Assembly (NCBI RefSeq): GCF_018446385.1
Contig: NC_055996.1
Location: 49,088,365-49,152,364, forward strand
Length of the DNA: 64,000 nucleotides
Direction of reading: 5' to 3'
Origin: Zingiber officinale
Taxonomy: Eukaryota > Streptophyta > Magnoliopsida > Zingiberales > Zingiberaceae
This document shows positions 21,561 through 32,828 of the stretch, piece after piece. Below the pieces are notes generated by a model. That model was not told the DNA's origin and made no database searches. It saw only the letters and a program-made list of their open reading frames with translations. Each line of letters starts with the position of its first letter. The first letter of the stretch is position 1. A program made the position numbers and the translations under genes.

Positions 21561-23305
21561 ATGGCATGGAAAACTTCCTGGATCCTAAAGTTTTGGTGGA
21601 ATTTTGTCATAAGTAGAGAGCTGCAATTCTCTATTAATGTTACGGTCTCGAAGTCGCCCTTCTGCGGCCTGTTAGATAAAATATCCTTTAAGAACTTTAC
21701 GAACTTTAGCATTTGGTGCACTGCATCTATCAGTGGTACTTCTACGCAAATTTCCTTAATCTTCTTCAGGAATCAATTGAACTCTTCATCCTTTTGGAAG
21801 GTTATCAGTTTCTGAGGGAAAGGAATCGTCTGACTTTGTGGGGGAATTTGAAGAGTTCCATCAACTTTCTTAGTAACCTCCTCTCCATCCCTGTTCTAGG
21901 TATGATTGGGCATTAGGGGAGAGGGCTCTTCCTCTAAGTCAGGTCCCTTCTGAGTAATGATTTGGGGGTCTTCCACAGTTTGTCCTCTCCTCAGCTCGAT
22001 GCGGTTGCAGTGTTTCACTGGGTTTTATCTGGCTTCCCTGGAAATGTTCCCTGTGCTCTTGAGATAGACTGGGCTATCTGGGCTATCTAGCTGTCTTGCA
22101 TCTTTTGATGTTTCTCAGAATTTTCCATTCTTTGAGTTAACAGCTTGATCTCATTCTTCATATCTTTTTGCTCTGTAAGAGCTTCTTCAAGCATCATTTC
22201 AATTCTGGACAACTGTAAAGGTTGCTGTTGAAAAGTCTGTTGTCCAGATGAGTAGCCCTACTGCCCAGGTGAGTAGCTCTGTTGTCCAGATTGATAGCTT
22301 TACTTTGCTGGCCCTTGGTCCTGATTGTTCCGGTATGAGAAGTTTGGGAGATTCCTCTAACCTGGATTATATGTGTTGGAGTACGGATTATTTTGCCTTT
22401 GGTTGTAGCTGACTATCGCATCACACTACTCAAGTTGGTTTATCTGTGCTTGTATTGGCCCTAGGGGGCAAGTATCTTGAGCATGATCCATACTTCCGCA
22501 AGTTTCTCAAACACAAACTATCACATTGGCCGTGTTGTTGTTGTTTCCCATGGCCTCAAACTTCGTAGTCAGAGCGTCTAGCTTTGCAGACATGAGAGTG
22601 ACTACATCTACGCCAAATTTTCCTGACACTTTTATTGGATTCCCTGAGAAAGAACCACCAAATCTTTCTGATGCCCATTAATGGTGATTTTGTGCTACAT
22701 TCTCTATGATCTCTTTAGCTTCATCAAGGCTCTTGTTCATCAGTACTCCTCCTGCTATAGAATCGAGGGATACCTTTGTGTGATAGTTGATTCCATTGTT
22801 AAAGGTGTGTAGAACCAACCATTTCATGGCCATGATGGGGGCATTGTCTCAGCATACTTTTGAACCTGTCCCAGGCTTCAAATAATGATTCTGAGTCTAT
22901 TTGTTTGAAGCTTACAATCAGATTCCTCATATGAGTAGTTTTGCTTGGTGGATAGAATTTGTCCAAGAATTTCTGCTCACACTACTCCCAGGATGTAATG
23001 TTATTTGCTGGAAGTGAATTTAGCCACTGCTTGGCTCTGTTTTTCAGGGAGAATTCGAAGAGCAATAACCTTACTAATTCTGGAGGGACTCCATTCACTT
23101 TCATGGTACTACAGATCTCGTAGAAAAGCTCTAAGTGTTGGTTTGGATCATCGTGCGGTCCTCCTCTAAATTGATTCTGCTGAACCATGTGAATTACTGC
23201 AGGCTTGATTTCAAAATTGTTAGCTTCGATTGGCGGTCGAGTGATGCTAGACCGAACCCCTCGTGCATAAGGTACTGCGTAATCCTTCAACAATTTATCA
23301 GCCAT
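21561..23305 (-). pseudogene. Athila gag region
   Basis: The ATG at 23305 opens MADKLLKDYAVPY. Recognisable blocks follow: IEANNFEIKP, MVQQNQFRGGPHDDPNQHLE, ICSTMKVNGVP, LLLFEFSLKNRAKQWLNSLP. The frame is open to 22982 and then decays by stops and shifts. KFYPPSKT near 22950 and a later Gln-rich part (22240-22080, IAQIAQS) are still readable in other frames. This is the capsid protein gene of the element. No intact zinc knuckle was found. Confidence 0.85.
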
Positions 23306-23620
23306 CTATGAAAATTCTTGTATTTCTTGAAATGCTTTTTGAAGGTTTCTTCTTCTCAAGAAGGTCCTATCGATCTTTGAATTGAACGGTAGAAGTTGTC
23401 CTGAAAGATTAGTTCTTCGCATGCAAAAAATAAAATATGAAATATAGTAAGAAGAAGAGATGAAATAATATTATTTTTGGAATTTTAATAAAAATGCAGA
23501 AGGTAAAGAAAAATAAAGATAAAATTATTTATCTCTAAATGCAAAATATTAGAAAAATAAAGGAAAAGAAAACAAAGTCCAGTCTAATCTAGTATGATTA
23601 TCACTAATATTATAAGCACA

Positions 23621-23640
23621 GTCCTTGGTAACGGCACCAA
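23621..23640 (-). other. Primer-binding site, tRNA-Asp-like (Athila)
   Basis: On the element strand TTGGTGCCGTTACCAAGGAC follows the LTR end GTAACA after a few bases. It is the Athila-type site (TGGCGCCGTTGCCGGGGA) with apparent C-to-T and G-to-A changes. Confidence 0.75.
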
Positions 23641-24006
23641 AAACTTGTTACGCTACCGCAAATGTATGGTTTCATTGTCAGTAATATATAAGATTTGTCA
23701 AATCCACAAGGGCTGTTGATTAAGCACTAGAGATGGTGCAAAGTAAGTTATCTAGATGGTCGAAAGTTGGCTTTGGTGCTTGTAAACTAATAAGAGTGAT
23801 TGAAGAGAGAAAGAGAAGAATGAGAGAATCGATCTTGGAGGGAATTGAGCTTTGGGAGATGGATTCTAAGATTTTGGTTTCATTATGATGTAGGATCATG
23901 TCCCTAATGCATAGTCACTTCCTTAACCTCCATGTTTAAGGAGTAATCCCTATATTAAGACCTTTTGACTCTAGAAATTGGGTAAGTGTCTATGTCCTCT
24001 TTCACT

Positions 24007-24090
24007 AAGGGCATAATATGTCTGGTTGAATGTGTATCCTCTGTCACTAAGGGCATAATATGTCTGGTTGAATGTGTATCCTCTGTCACT
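24007..24090. repeat. Perfect 42-bp tandem duplication
   Basis: The unit starting AAGGGCATAATATG and ending CTCTGTCACT is present twice with no differences (starts 24007 and 24049). A third start at 24091 breaks off into the 15-C run. Confidence 0.95.
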
Positions 24091-24575
24091 AAGGCCCCCC
24101 CCCCCCCCCGGTTCTAGTCTAGTAGAAACCTTAACAAGGAGATAAATCCCTCATGTCTACATGCTTATACCATTCACATGCTTTATCAAACACTTATGAG
24201 GCACAACATAAGTAGAGCATGGCATAAAACCTTCATTGAACAAGGAAATTAGCATACACTAGTTCATACATCAATCAATACATCAAAACTACTCCCTACA
24301 TCCATAGAGAAGGAGATCTACCCATTGTGAGGGAAGAACAACCCCAAAACATAAAGTAAAGTATACTTACAACCCTTGATGTGAGAAGAAGGGGAAGAAG
24401 AGATACTTGCCGAGGTTTCCGATGTCTTGGGGATGCCTCCTTGCTCTGGAGATGGACAAAACGTCAAGGGATGGCGGTGAATGAACCTCTAGGGTTTCCC
24501 CTGAAGGGAAGAACCCTTTCCCAAGGAGAGGGACGAAATCCCAAACCAAAGATGCCCCAAGAATAGGGTTCTTGA

Positions 24576-24587
24576 CCCTTTTATACC
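24576..24587 (-). promoter_or_regulatory. Putative TATA box of the Athila 5' LTR
   Basis: On the element strand GGTATAAAAGGG lies inside the LTR and is followed by the likely start of the transcribed region. The call rests on motif and position. Confidence 0.5.
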
Positions 24588-24989
24588 TCCTCCAAGCTGC
24601 CCAAGAAAACCAAGATTACAGGGGTCTGGTAAACCAAGTTTTCCACCCTTTAAATCAGGTTTTCTCATGATTTACCCTGAACCAAAGTTGTAGCTCTTGA
24701 AATATCTTCAATCTGATACTTGTATCGAGCCTGGCTCCAACTGACCAGAAATTTATGGCGGTTCAAAGTTTGGTATGCAACCTGGGCGGAGGTCCAGTTG
24801 AACCCACGGTTGGGAGGCACCGCCGGGCCATTTAGCATAGGGAAACAATGTTTTCTCTCTATGGGATCTGAAGAAAAGTTGTAGATCTTTAAGTCAGCTA
24901 CGTTTTGGTATAAAGGACATCCCAAAACTCCAACGTTTCACAAAGTTATCACCAAATTACGAATGGTTTGCAATCTGCCCAAAATTCAG

Positions 24990-25345
24990 CATAGCCCTGT
25001 TTTGGCGTGGCATGGCCCGTGTTCTTCGTCACATGGCTATGTGGAATCCACATGGCCTCACACGGCTTCTTCTCAGATAGAGTCACATGGCCATGTGGCT
25101 CACACGACTGTGGCCTTTTTCTTTTCTGCCGAGGTCACATGGCCGTGTGGATTCACACGGCCGTGACCTTTCTCTCCTCTGGATCGTTGGCACGGTCGTA
25201 TGTTGCTTGGCCACTTGATGTTGGCATGGCCGTGTGTCTCACACGACCGTGGTCCTCTTAAAATCTGGATTCCAGGCAAGGCCATGCCATTTGGCACGGC
25301 CTGAACATACTAATGGCCACACGGTCGTGTGGCTTACACGACCCA
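24990..25345. repeat. CACGGCCGTG-type palindrome array (copy 3)
   Basis: About twelve degenerate palindromes such as CACATGGCCATGTG and CACACGGCCGTGA. Here many inner CG pairs have become CATGGCCATG, consistent with decay at methylated CG. Confidence 0.85.
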
Positions 25346-25550
25346 AGCTCCTGTGTGCGTTTTTGCTCCATTTTCGCTCCAAATAGCGTCCTATCAATAA
25401 AATCAAGTAAAGAATAGATCTCCAAACAAAATATAATGGAAGTATGACATTATAGAGAAATAAGGTGCAATAAACATAGATTATGCTAATGAAATACAAG
25501 TAGATGTGCGTCCAAACATGTATAAAAGTGTATATAATCTATGCACATCA

Positions 25551-25573
25551 AACATAAGTAGCATCAATACTGA
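25551..25573. other. 23-bp spacer between the Athila LTR and the solo LTR
   Basis: Short sequence ending ACTGA, the left target-site copy of the following solo LTR. Its origin is unknown. Confidence 0.5.
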
Positions 25574-26379
25574 TGTAACACCCACAAAATTATAAGATAA
25601 GTACATGGGTATTATTTTCTTTAGAGCATAGAAATAAAAAGGATAAGAGAAAAGGGAAAATAGAAACAAAAAAATAGAATAAGAAGAGGTGAGATCAAGG
25701 ATTGAACCTTGAACCTCCCACAAATAATGGAGATAAATTGATGTATGATAACCACTAGAATAATGAATAATATATGGATAGGAAGGAATGAAAATTTAGT
25801 TAAAGATGAGAAGAAAATAAAAGAAAAACTAAGCAAAAGAGCAAGAGAAAACCAAGTTGCTCACCTTCCTTTCCTCTTGGTTAAGAAAAGAAGCAAGCAA
25901 AAGATGAATTGCCTACTTCCCTCCCTCTCTCTATTTTCGTGGGAATTAAAGGAGTGAGGGAAAAGATGAGTTGAGGGAATGAATGAAGACATGCTTCATT
26001 TACATAGGAATAAATTGGATTGGGAGAAGAAAAAAAAACAAGAGATTAAATCTTTTTCTTCCTCCTTCCTTCTCCTTCTTCATTCTCCACCGAAACCAAG
26101 AGCCCCTTCCCTCTCCTTATTCCAAAAGCTAAGCTAAGTTCCTCTCCAAGAAAACTAAAGTTAGAGAAGAAGCCTTCAAGGTCTATCCCTTCCAAGCAAG
26201 AGAAGCAAAAGGAGGTACAAGAAGAAGAAGCTCTCTTCTTCCTTGGCACTTAGGATACCTTTTTTCCTTAGGAAAACCACAAGAGAAAGGAGGTAAGTTT
26301 CCCTCACCTGTGATACAATAGCTTGTGTATTTTTTTTTATGAGATTTGGTTGCCTAAAAACCTATGATACCTTTATGAA

Positions 26380-27520
26380 ATTTTCGGCCAAGACAAGACT
26401 AAAAAGAAGGACCTAGGAAATGTAAAGACCTAAATTTTGACATGTTCAACATGTTTCTTGTAACATGTATCTTATGGTAGGGATTTATCTAATGTTCATA
26501 TGCTAGAATGTTTGGTTAGAACTTAGAGTCATACCCCTAAACACTCGGCCAAACATGAACAAAGGAAATAGGTAAGTTAAGACTCAAACCAAGCATGTTT
26601 CTTATTTTTGTTTATGATATGTGCCTCATGATGAGGAAGTTGTTAACATGATATGCTCATGCCTATATGATGATTAAACTTCATTCCATGCTCATATGTA
26701 TTCGGCCATGATAGGACTAGGGGCCTAGAAAAATTGTTAAACCTAAACTAATTATGCCATGATCCTCCTTAAGACAAGTTATGAAATTAATATGACATGC
26801 TCATGTTGTTCCTTAAAATAATTGCTATGAAATTCGTTTAGGGTTCTCATGCTTTTATGACACTTGAACCCTAGCTTTAAGTCTTACAAGTCTCGGCCAC
26901 AACATGTTTAAGGGCCTAGGAAACTTAGCACCTAACCTATTATGCTCATGTTGTTCCTTGAAATAATTGCTATGAAATTTGTTTAGGGTCTCATGCTTTT
27001 ATGACACTTGAACCCTAGATTCAAGCCTTACAAGTCTCGGCCACAACATGTTTAAGGGCCTAGGAAACTTAGAACCTAACCTAATTATGCTCATGATGTT
27101 CCTTGTAATAATTGCTATGAAATTGGTTTAGGGTTTCCATGATTTTAGGACACTTGAAACCTAGTTCCAAGCCTTAAGGGTTTCGGGCACAACAAGTTTA
27201 AGGGCCTAGGAAACTTGGAACCTAACCTAATTATGCTCATGATGTTCCTTGTAATATTTGCTACGAAATTGGTTTAGGGTTCACATGTTTGAATGATGAT
27301 TTTAACCCAATATAATGCTTGATAAGATTCGGCCATGATAAGTTTATAAGCTTAAGAAACCTAGAACCCTACCTAAACATGCTCATGATGTTTCCTTATG
27401 GTATATGATATGATATTGGTTTAGGGTTCACATGCTTGTATGTAGTTTTTTTTACCTAAATCCCAACTATAGGTTTCGGCCACTATATGGCATTAGGGTT
27501 AGAAATCTAAATATGATTCC
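26380..27520. repeat. About eight diverged units of 144-190 bp in the solo LTR
   Basis: The phrase CGGCCA followed by a short purine-rich text and a CCTAGGAAA-type phrase recurs near 26383, 26547, 26702, 26895, 27039, 27185, 27331 and 27475. Spacing is 144-146 bp in the second half and wider in the first. The phrases TATGCTCATG and GGTTTAGGGTT recur in phase. Confidence 0.8.
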
Positions 27521-27641
27521 CATGTATCTCACATGCAATGTTTTATGATGTGGTAAGAGCTTGCTATGCTTCTATGTTTAATTATGTACACTTATGATCT
27601 ATGTATGATGGTAACCCTTATGCTATGCTGTGTGTTAAGAT

Positions 27642-27815
27642 GATGAGCTGTGTGCCCAAATTATGCATGCTATTTATGATGAGCTGTGTGCCCAAATTAT
27701 GCATGCTATTTATGATGAGCTGTGTGCCCAAACTATGCATGTATTTATGATGTGTTGTGTGTCTAAATTTTACATACCATTATGATGAGCTGTGTGCCCA
27801 AATTTTGTATGGTAT
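27642..27815. repeat. 36-bp tandem repeat, five units
   Basis: GATGAGCTGTGTGCCCAAA starts at 27642, 27678, 27714 and 27784, with a variant at 27749. Periods are 36, 36, 35 and 35. Confidence 0.93.
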
Positions 27816-28139
27816 GATATGATAAGAAATACGATGTGCATGAAATATTAAGAACCATGATATGTATGACATGCTACTTTACTTTATATGGCTTGTACCA
27901 AGGGTGGGCTCCATAAGCGCCCCAGGGTCGATGGACTAAGAAACGGGCCTCGTTAGGGATGGGCTCCTAAGTGCCCCTAGGTCGATGGACTAAGAAACAG
28001 GCCTAGTATGTATGCCTTGTAGGGTTCAAGACTTGCTACCTTGGACCTACACAGGACGCGCGCATTTATGTATGTGGTACAAGCCGGGGCCCTAATCATG
28101 TTATGATTATGTTTAAGTATGTATGTAATAAGTTTTCAA

Positions 28140-28500
28140 AGGACATGTTGCATATATTATTGCATGAATCATGTTTTTGAAAGTCATCTCGCATAACACT
28201 TTATGATTATGTTACGATATACCATGATGCTTATGATTATGACATGTTATGTTAGGATGAACTTTATGATTATGTTATGATATGCTATGATCATGATTAT
28301 GATATGCTAGGATGCACTTTATGATTATATCATGATATGCTATAATGCTTATGATTATGTTATGTTATGCTAAGATGAACTTTATGATCATGTTACGATA
28401 TGCTATGATTATGATTATGTTATGCTAGGATGCATGTTATGATATGCCATGATACATTACGATTATATTATGATATGATGCTTCTATACATGATATGATG
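28140..28500. repeat. Low-complexity TTATGATTATG block
   Basis: Irregular repetition of TTATGATTATGTTATGATA-like text, AT-rich and without a fixed period. Confidence 0.7.
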
Positions 28501-28967
28501 AGTTGTCTTTATGCTTTATGCCTTGGAGATTTAATTATGCTATACGGTTTTTGTGAGTAGGAAAGGATCTTACTGAGCCTTGTGTGCTCACAGCTTACTT
28601 TCCTTGTACCACAGATAAGGGCAAAGAATGGATGTACTAAGGGAGCAGCAGGAGGGGGGCAAGAAGGACTTGTGTAGTAGTAACTCGGCTAAAGAGAAAG
28701 ACCTGCTTCTAGTTAATAAGAATTATATTTATGTCGCTCTTTTATGACTCCATGACATTTCATCATGCTCTTTGGTATTATGGTTTAAATTTATGTTAAA
28801 GCATGTTATGTGACTCATATGATAGGTAGTTAGTGATGATGATTTGAAAAGTAAAGAAAAAGTTTTAAAGAAAAAAATTATACTATAAATAAGACTTCCG
28901 CTGTTTTAAGAAGAAAAGATAAGTAACCCCCATCAGCTTGAGCAGGAAGGGGCGGGACGTTACAATT

Positions 28968-29808
28968 GAGCCAGCGAAGAGGTCCTCGGCAATGGCCCTC
29001 TGACGCTCAAGTCAATCTCTGACGAAGCAAGAAGAAACAAGAAGCGAGAACTGTAGCGTAATAGTAGAAATCATGTAAAGCATACCTTCGTCGATGCCTG
29101 AACCCCCCTTTATATAGGGCTCTTGTAGCGTGTGTGCATGCTCCTTAAAGTGGGCACAATATCCCAAGCTTTCCCCAAAGAGACATGTCAGTAAAGTGTC
29201 CCTGACACAGTACCTTAACGGGTTGAGCATATCTCTGAAGAGATATTGGAAGCTTCCGCCATACAATCTTTTGCCTGACCATGCTGCCTGTCAGCGACAC
29301 TAGCTCCCAAAAGGATATCGAAGGATACCCCGCCGTTGTGTGTTGCTTGGCCGAGCGGAATGGCCACTCAGCCAGGATTCTGATACCCTTGCATCCACTA
29401 CCACACCGAGCGGGATAGTCGCTCGGCTGAAAGTCCCTTGTCCAAGTGTCGTCCTATTGCTAGGCCAAACGGGATGGCCGCTCGACCGGAAGCCCATAGT
29501 CCACATGTTCTATTGCTTGGCCGAGTTGGATAGCCGCTCGACGGGTAAGTCACTGTCCGCGTGCTTGGCTAATGTCGAGTCTGCTGCTAGGCCGAGCGGA
29601 GGGGCCGCTTGGTTCGACTTCTATGCGTCGCTTGAGCATCGATTTGACTACTCTAGGTCGGAGACGGTGGGTCGGTGCTTAACCCCCGGTTGGAATATGC
29701 CTCACCCGACCGGCCAAGACCATCCATCCGTTAACCATCTTGACTTTGACCTCCATTGACCTCCACCGTGGAAACGAGGTGGGGTCCCTCACCATCATCG
29801 CATCACAA
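28968..29808 (+). repeat. Left copy of the direct repeat flanking CC copy 3
   Basis: Homologous at an offset of 3861 to 32829-33192, continuing at 43149-43617 after the copia-A insertion. The repeat begins with the last codons of the CC ORF (GAGCCAG...GAAGAGG) and carries its stop. It continues through CCTTTATATA and the palindrome array and ends near CGCATCA. It may be an LTR (TGGCC...CATCA) or the 3' part of a tandemly duplicated unit. Because coding sequence precedes it, it looks like the 3' end of another CC copy whose body was replaced by the solo LTR. Confidence 0.75.
29343..29620. repeat. GGCCGAGCGG...CCGCTCGGCC palindrome array
   Basis: Five imperfect palindromes about 24-26 bp long, each with arms like GGCCGAGCGG and CCGCTCGGC around a 4-6 nt centre, spaced roughly 60 bp. 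The right copy at 43165-43430 has the same set with independent substitutions. Confidence 0.85.
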
Positions 29809-30561
29809 GCCTCCCCTTTAAGTCTAGTCGAAGGAGGTTGTAGTCCGACTGACTGGACCATTGTGTGAGCGAATTTCCTCCCAATCAGCCTTCATCACTG
29901 TATGGACTCTGAATAGAATAGACCCTCATTGATCGGCCTTTTGAAGGTTGTCATTCGGTCACAGGCACGCTCCCTCGATCCGATCGGGTGGACAGAGGTT
30001 TACACTTCAGAACTTGTTCCTCGAGCTGTCTTGGGCGAGCACAAGCTAGGCTGTCGTCACCTTGATTTCTTGAGAATCATGCAAATCCCCTCTCATTAAG
30101 GCAGAACAGGTTCCCATGCTTGTATTAATTGCCGACTCATGGTAGCATGCCACATGTTACACGCACCACCGCCACACGCTTGACGTGACAGACATTGATG
30201 GTGACGCTTGGCGGTTTGAATTCAATGGCGAGAGCTTGTCCTAGGTTTCCACGACTGAGATCGGATGGCTCCAGTCGATCGAGCCTGGGGTATATGAGCC
30301 CACTGCATTGCTGCCTTCTCCAAGCTTACGCTGCTGAGCTTCTGACGACCTCTGTGCTTCTGTGCGCTTTGCTTTCCGATGATTCCTTGCATCTTGCCCT
30401 TCGCCGATCCTTCGCCGCCCTTTTTCCCAGTAAGCTATCTTCCTATCACCTTTTCTTTCGAGCATTCTGATTTCCGCTGTTCCAGTGACCTTCTGGTGGC
30501 CGCCTTTCTCCGATCAATTTGCATTTCATCCTTCTAGTCCCTTTTTCCATCCATTTTCATA
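29809..30561 (+). other. Upstream region of CC copy 3
   Basis: Non-coding. It includes a TATA-like TATATGA at 30291 and a possible 5'-leader intron at 30430-30485 (CCCA/GTAAGC ... TTCCAG), both unverified. I found no primer-binding site for an initiator Met or Asp tRNA after the repeat, which weakens a simple LTR-element reading. Confidence 0.45.
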
Positions 30562-31242
30562 ATGGCCAGCTCCTCACAACCGTCGGCCTCCATCCTTGGG
30601 CTCTAGTACACCACCATGGAGTCCATGTTTGATGAGGACGACGCTGAGGGCCTTATGAACACTTTCAAAATCCCATCCAACCACGAGATCATTCTACCTT
30701 CCTCGTCCGATCGGCCAAATACCCCGTCGATCGGATGCATCTGTCTGTTCAGGGATCACTTTACTGTCGGTCTGCGATTCCCTATCCATCCTTTCATTAG
30801 CATAGTTTGTAAATATTTTCGTATCTCTCTTCCCCAACCTGTGCTGAACTCCTTCCGTCTTTTGTGCGGTGTCATCGTCTTGTTTTGGCTGCACGACATC
30901 CCTCTTACATCCCGGGTCTTCCACTATTTTTACTACCCGAAGTTGTCCGAGCCGAGGACCTTCCTCTTCCAGTTTAGGGTTGTTTTAGTGTTTTTTTTAT
31001 AAAATGCCAACTTCCAATAAATATTGGAGGGAGTACTTCTTTTTCATGCGTCTTCCCGAGTTGCCAGAATTCTCGACCCGTTGGCAGCTTGAAGTGGTGC
31101 CTCAGCCCCCGCTGAAGAGTTACAATAGACGATCGAACTATTTGGATGCTATAACGATGTTGGCCGATCAGAAGTACGACCTCCATAAGTTGTTGCTTGA
31201 GGGTGCCCTCTACATCTTCGGCCTGATTGATGACCAGCCTAG

Positions 31243-31301
31243 GTAAGACACTTCTTTACATATTCCTTTGATGCTAACTGATTTTTCCTTTTATCTTGCA
31301 G
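31243..31301 (+). other. Intron 1 of CC copy 3
   Basis: GTAAGACAC at the donor, a TGCTAACTG branch-like site, a T-rich tract and TCTTGCAG at the acceptor. Removal joins GLIDDQPR to a block beginning AEVMMQAWM. Copy 2 has an intron at the same place (14762-14846) before AEAI. Confidence 0.7.
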
Positions 31302-32058
31302 CCGAAGTCATGATGCAAGCGTGGATGGCTGGCAAGGTGAAGCTAAGGGACACTATGATTGAGGCAAAGGCTATTGAAGAATTGATGAGCTGAGGTCTAG
31401 AGCCAGTCGGCTCCCATGAAGATCCCCTTGGGCTGAGCAAGGAGGCGCCCGTGGAATGGGTGAAGGCGAAGCCAGCCATGTGCCGAGCGGAAGGGCCACC
31501 CTAGGCTCATAGCCTCAGACGGAATGGCGCACCATCATTCCCGTCTAAGAACCCTCAGGCTCGACCTCCTCCGACGTGCCACAAACTAGGCGCAAGAGGC
31601 ACCGAGCATAGCCATCTTCGTGTTCCGCTACCTCGAGCGTGCAACCAGTTGAGAAGGTCGAAACTTCGACTCAAGCTCTGCTCCCAGAAACTGTGGAGGC
31701 TTCATCGTCTGATCGGACGCCCTCCCTGGCCGAGCTATCTCAAGGAACCATCGCCGCATCGCCCGTGGCCTTCATGCCGCCACCACCTAAACCCCAGAAG
31801 GTTAAGCGGTCTGGCATCCTACCAGCCCTTGGTCGGGAGGCCTCAGCTCACTCGGCATCGAGCGGTTGACCCTCTATCACAACGATCTTTCATCTACCAA
31901 CAGAGAAATGTAGCGAGCCAAACGCCCAGTCCCGGACCCCAGAGCACCAGATCCTCATTCGGGGGCCACTCGTCGAAGTTTGGGAGGATGCACGGGCCCG
32001 TGCGACGATACTACCTCCAGGTGCCCTGGCCAACAATCATACCCAAATGCCCACCGGG

Positions 32059-32126
32059 GTAAGTTTTTTAATGTAAATTCATAGCTTACCTCTGTTCGGC
32101 TATAACCTTTTCCTGGTTACCCGCAG
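32059..32126 (+). other. Intron 2 of CC copy 3
   Basis: GTAAGTTTT at the donor and TACCCGCAG at the acceptor, 68 bp, phase 0. The equivalents are 67 bp in copy 2 and 66 bp in copy 1. Confidence 0.75.
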
Positions 32127-32828
32127 TACTGGGTGGAGAGCCTAACCATGTGCCACAGACTCGCATTCTTGGAGGATGAGTTCAAGAAATTCAAAGTCTC
32201 AAGCGGTGCTTCCTTCTCCCAAGGGCCATCGATCTCTGAGGTCGAGAAGTTGAAGCCCGACCTGGAGAAGAGTAATAAACTTCTGGAGGCCGAGCGGAAA
32301 AAATTTGTAGATTAGGAGGTGATGCTAGCTCAACGCAACAAACAAGTCACCACCTTCGACAAGAAGATAGAGTCGTCCACTGCAAGGAAGCAATGGGCCA
32401 TCGACGACCTGGAATTGAAGAACAAGGAGGTCTGGGATCTTGCCCAGAAGCTCAAGGAGGTCGAAGATTTTTTGGTGGGTGAGCCGAAGAGTCGCTCAGC
32501 TGAAGAAAAGTCCCTCCATGATCAAATCGCCTCCAAGGAGTTCGCGTTAGCCACCGCCAAGGATGAGTTGGAGGGATCCCGCGCGACATTGCGAATTTAC
32601 CAGGATGCTGAATGGAGCATGTTTGAAACCATGAAACAAGCCTACCTCCGTTCGAACGCATTATGCAGCAAATTCACTGATCGGGCCCTTCAACTATTTG
32701 ACTTGGCGATCAAAGGGACGATCGGTCAGTTTCGCGACGCGGGCCACCTGGCGATCGCTGTGACGAGCAAAGTCATAAGCCGAGATATGCTCACGGTCGT
32801 TCTGCCCGATGACGTGCTAGATTACCTA

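Larger units (their letters stand above)
16274..25550 (-). mobile_element. Athila-like Ty3/gypsy element lacking RT, RNase H and integrase
   Basis: Minus-strand element: 5' LTR 23646-25550, tRNA-Asp-like primer-binding site 23621-23640, gag about 23305-21900, protease about 21560-21055, ATHILA ORF-1-like region 20212-18533, polypurine tract 17692-17704, and 3' LTR 16274-17691. Protease is followed within about 100 bp by the GGTTGCCTCTCAAGAAGCG block that I recognise as standing after pol in Athila elements, so the whole RT-RH-INT part is missing. The LTRs share their ends (TGATGTGC...GTAACA on the element strand) but differ in length (1418 and 1905 bp) and are strongly diverged. No target duplication is visible (TTGCT on the left, AACAT on the right). 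Confidence 0.8.
23646..25550 (-). mobile_element. 5' LTR of the Athila-like element
   Basis: 1905 bp between TGTTACGCTACCG and TATGCACATCA on the plus strand. It holds a TATA box for the element strand (24576-24587), a perfect 42-bp duplication (24007-24090), a 15-C run (24095-24109) and a palindrome array (24990-25345). It is about 490 bp longer than the 3' LTR and diverged from it. Confidence 0.75.
25574..28964 (+). mobile_element. Chromovirus-type solo LTR (3391 bp)
   Basis: It starts TGTAACACCC and ends GGGACGTTACA, termini typical of plant Del/Tekay-like chromovirus LTRs. ACTGA (25569-25573) and ATTGA (28965-28969) flank it and match at 4 of 5 bases, fitting an old 5-bp target duplication. 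No gag, pol, primer-binding site or polypurine tract lies inside, so it is a solo LTR. A pyrimidine-rich segment (26045-26260) and a GGTAAGTTT motif near 26292 suggest plus-strand transcription. It holds a ~145-bp array, a 36-bp array and an AT-rich block. Everything to its right (28968 on) belongs to the CC-family repeat. Confidence 0.75.

Noticed and set aside
16269..25555. Target duplication for the Athila-like element
   Set aside because: TTGCT on the left and AACAT on the right do not match.
29340..29759. 139-codon frame, with a related 154-codon frame at 43165-43629
   Set aside because: Both are open in the two repeat copies, but they begin with GTG and TTG rather than ATG and run through the GC palindrome array, which by composition lacks stops. 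Substitutions show no sign of protein conservation.
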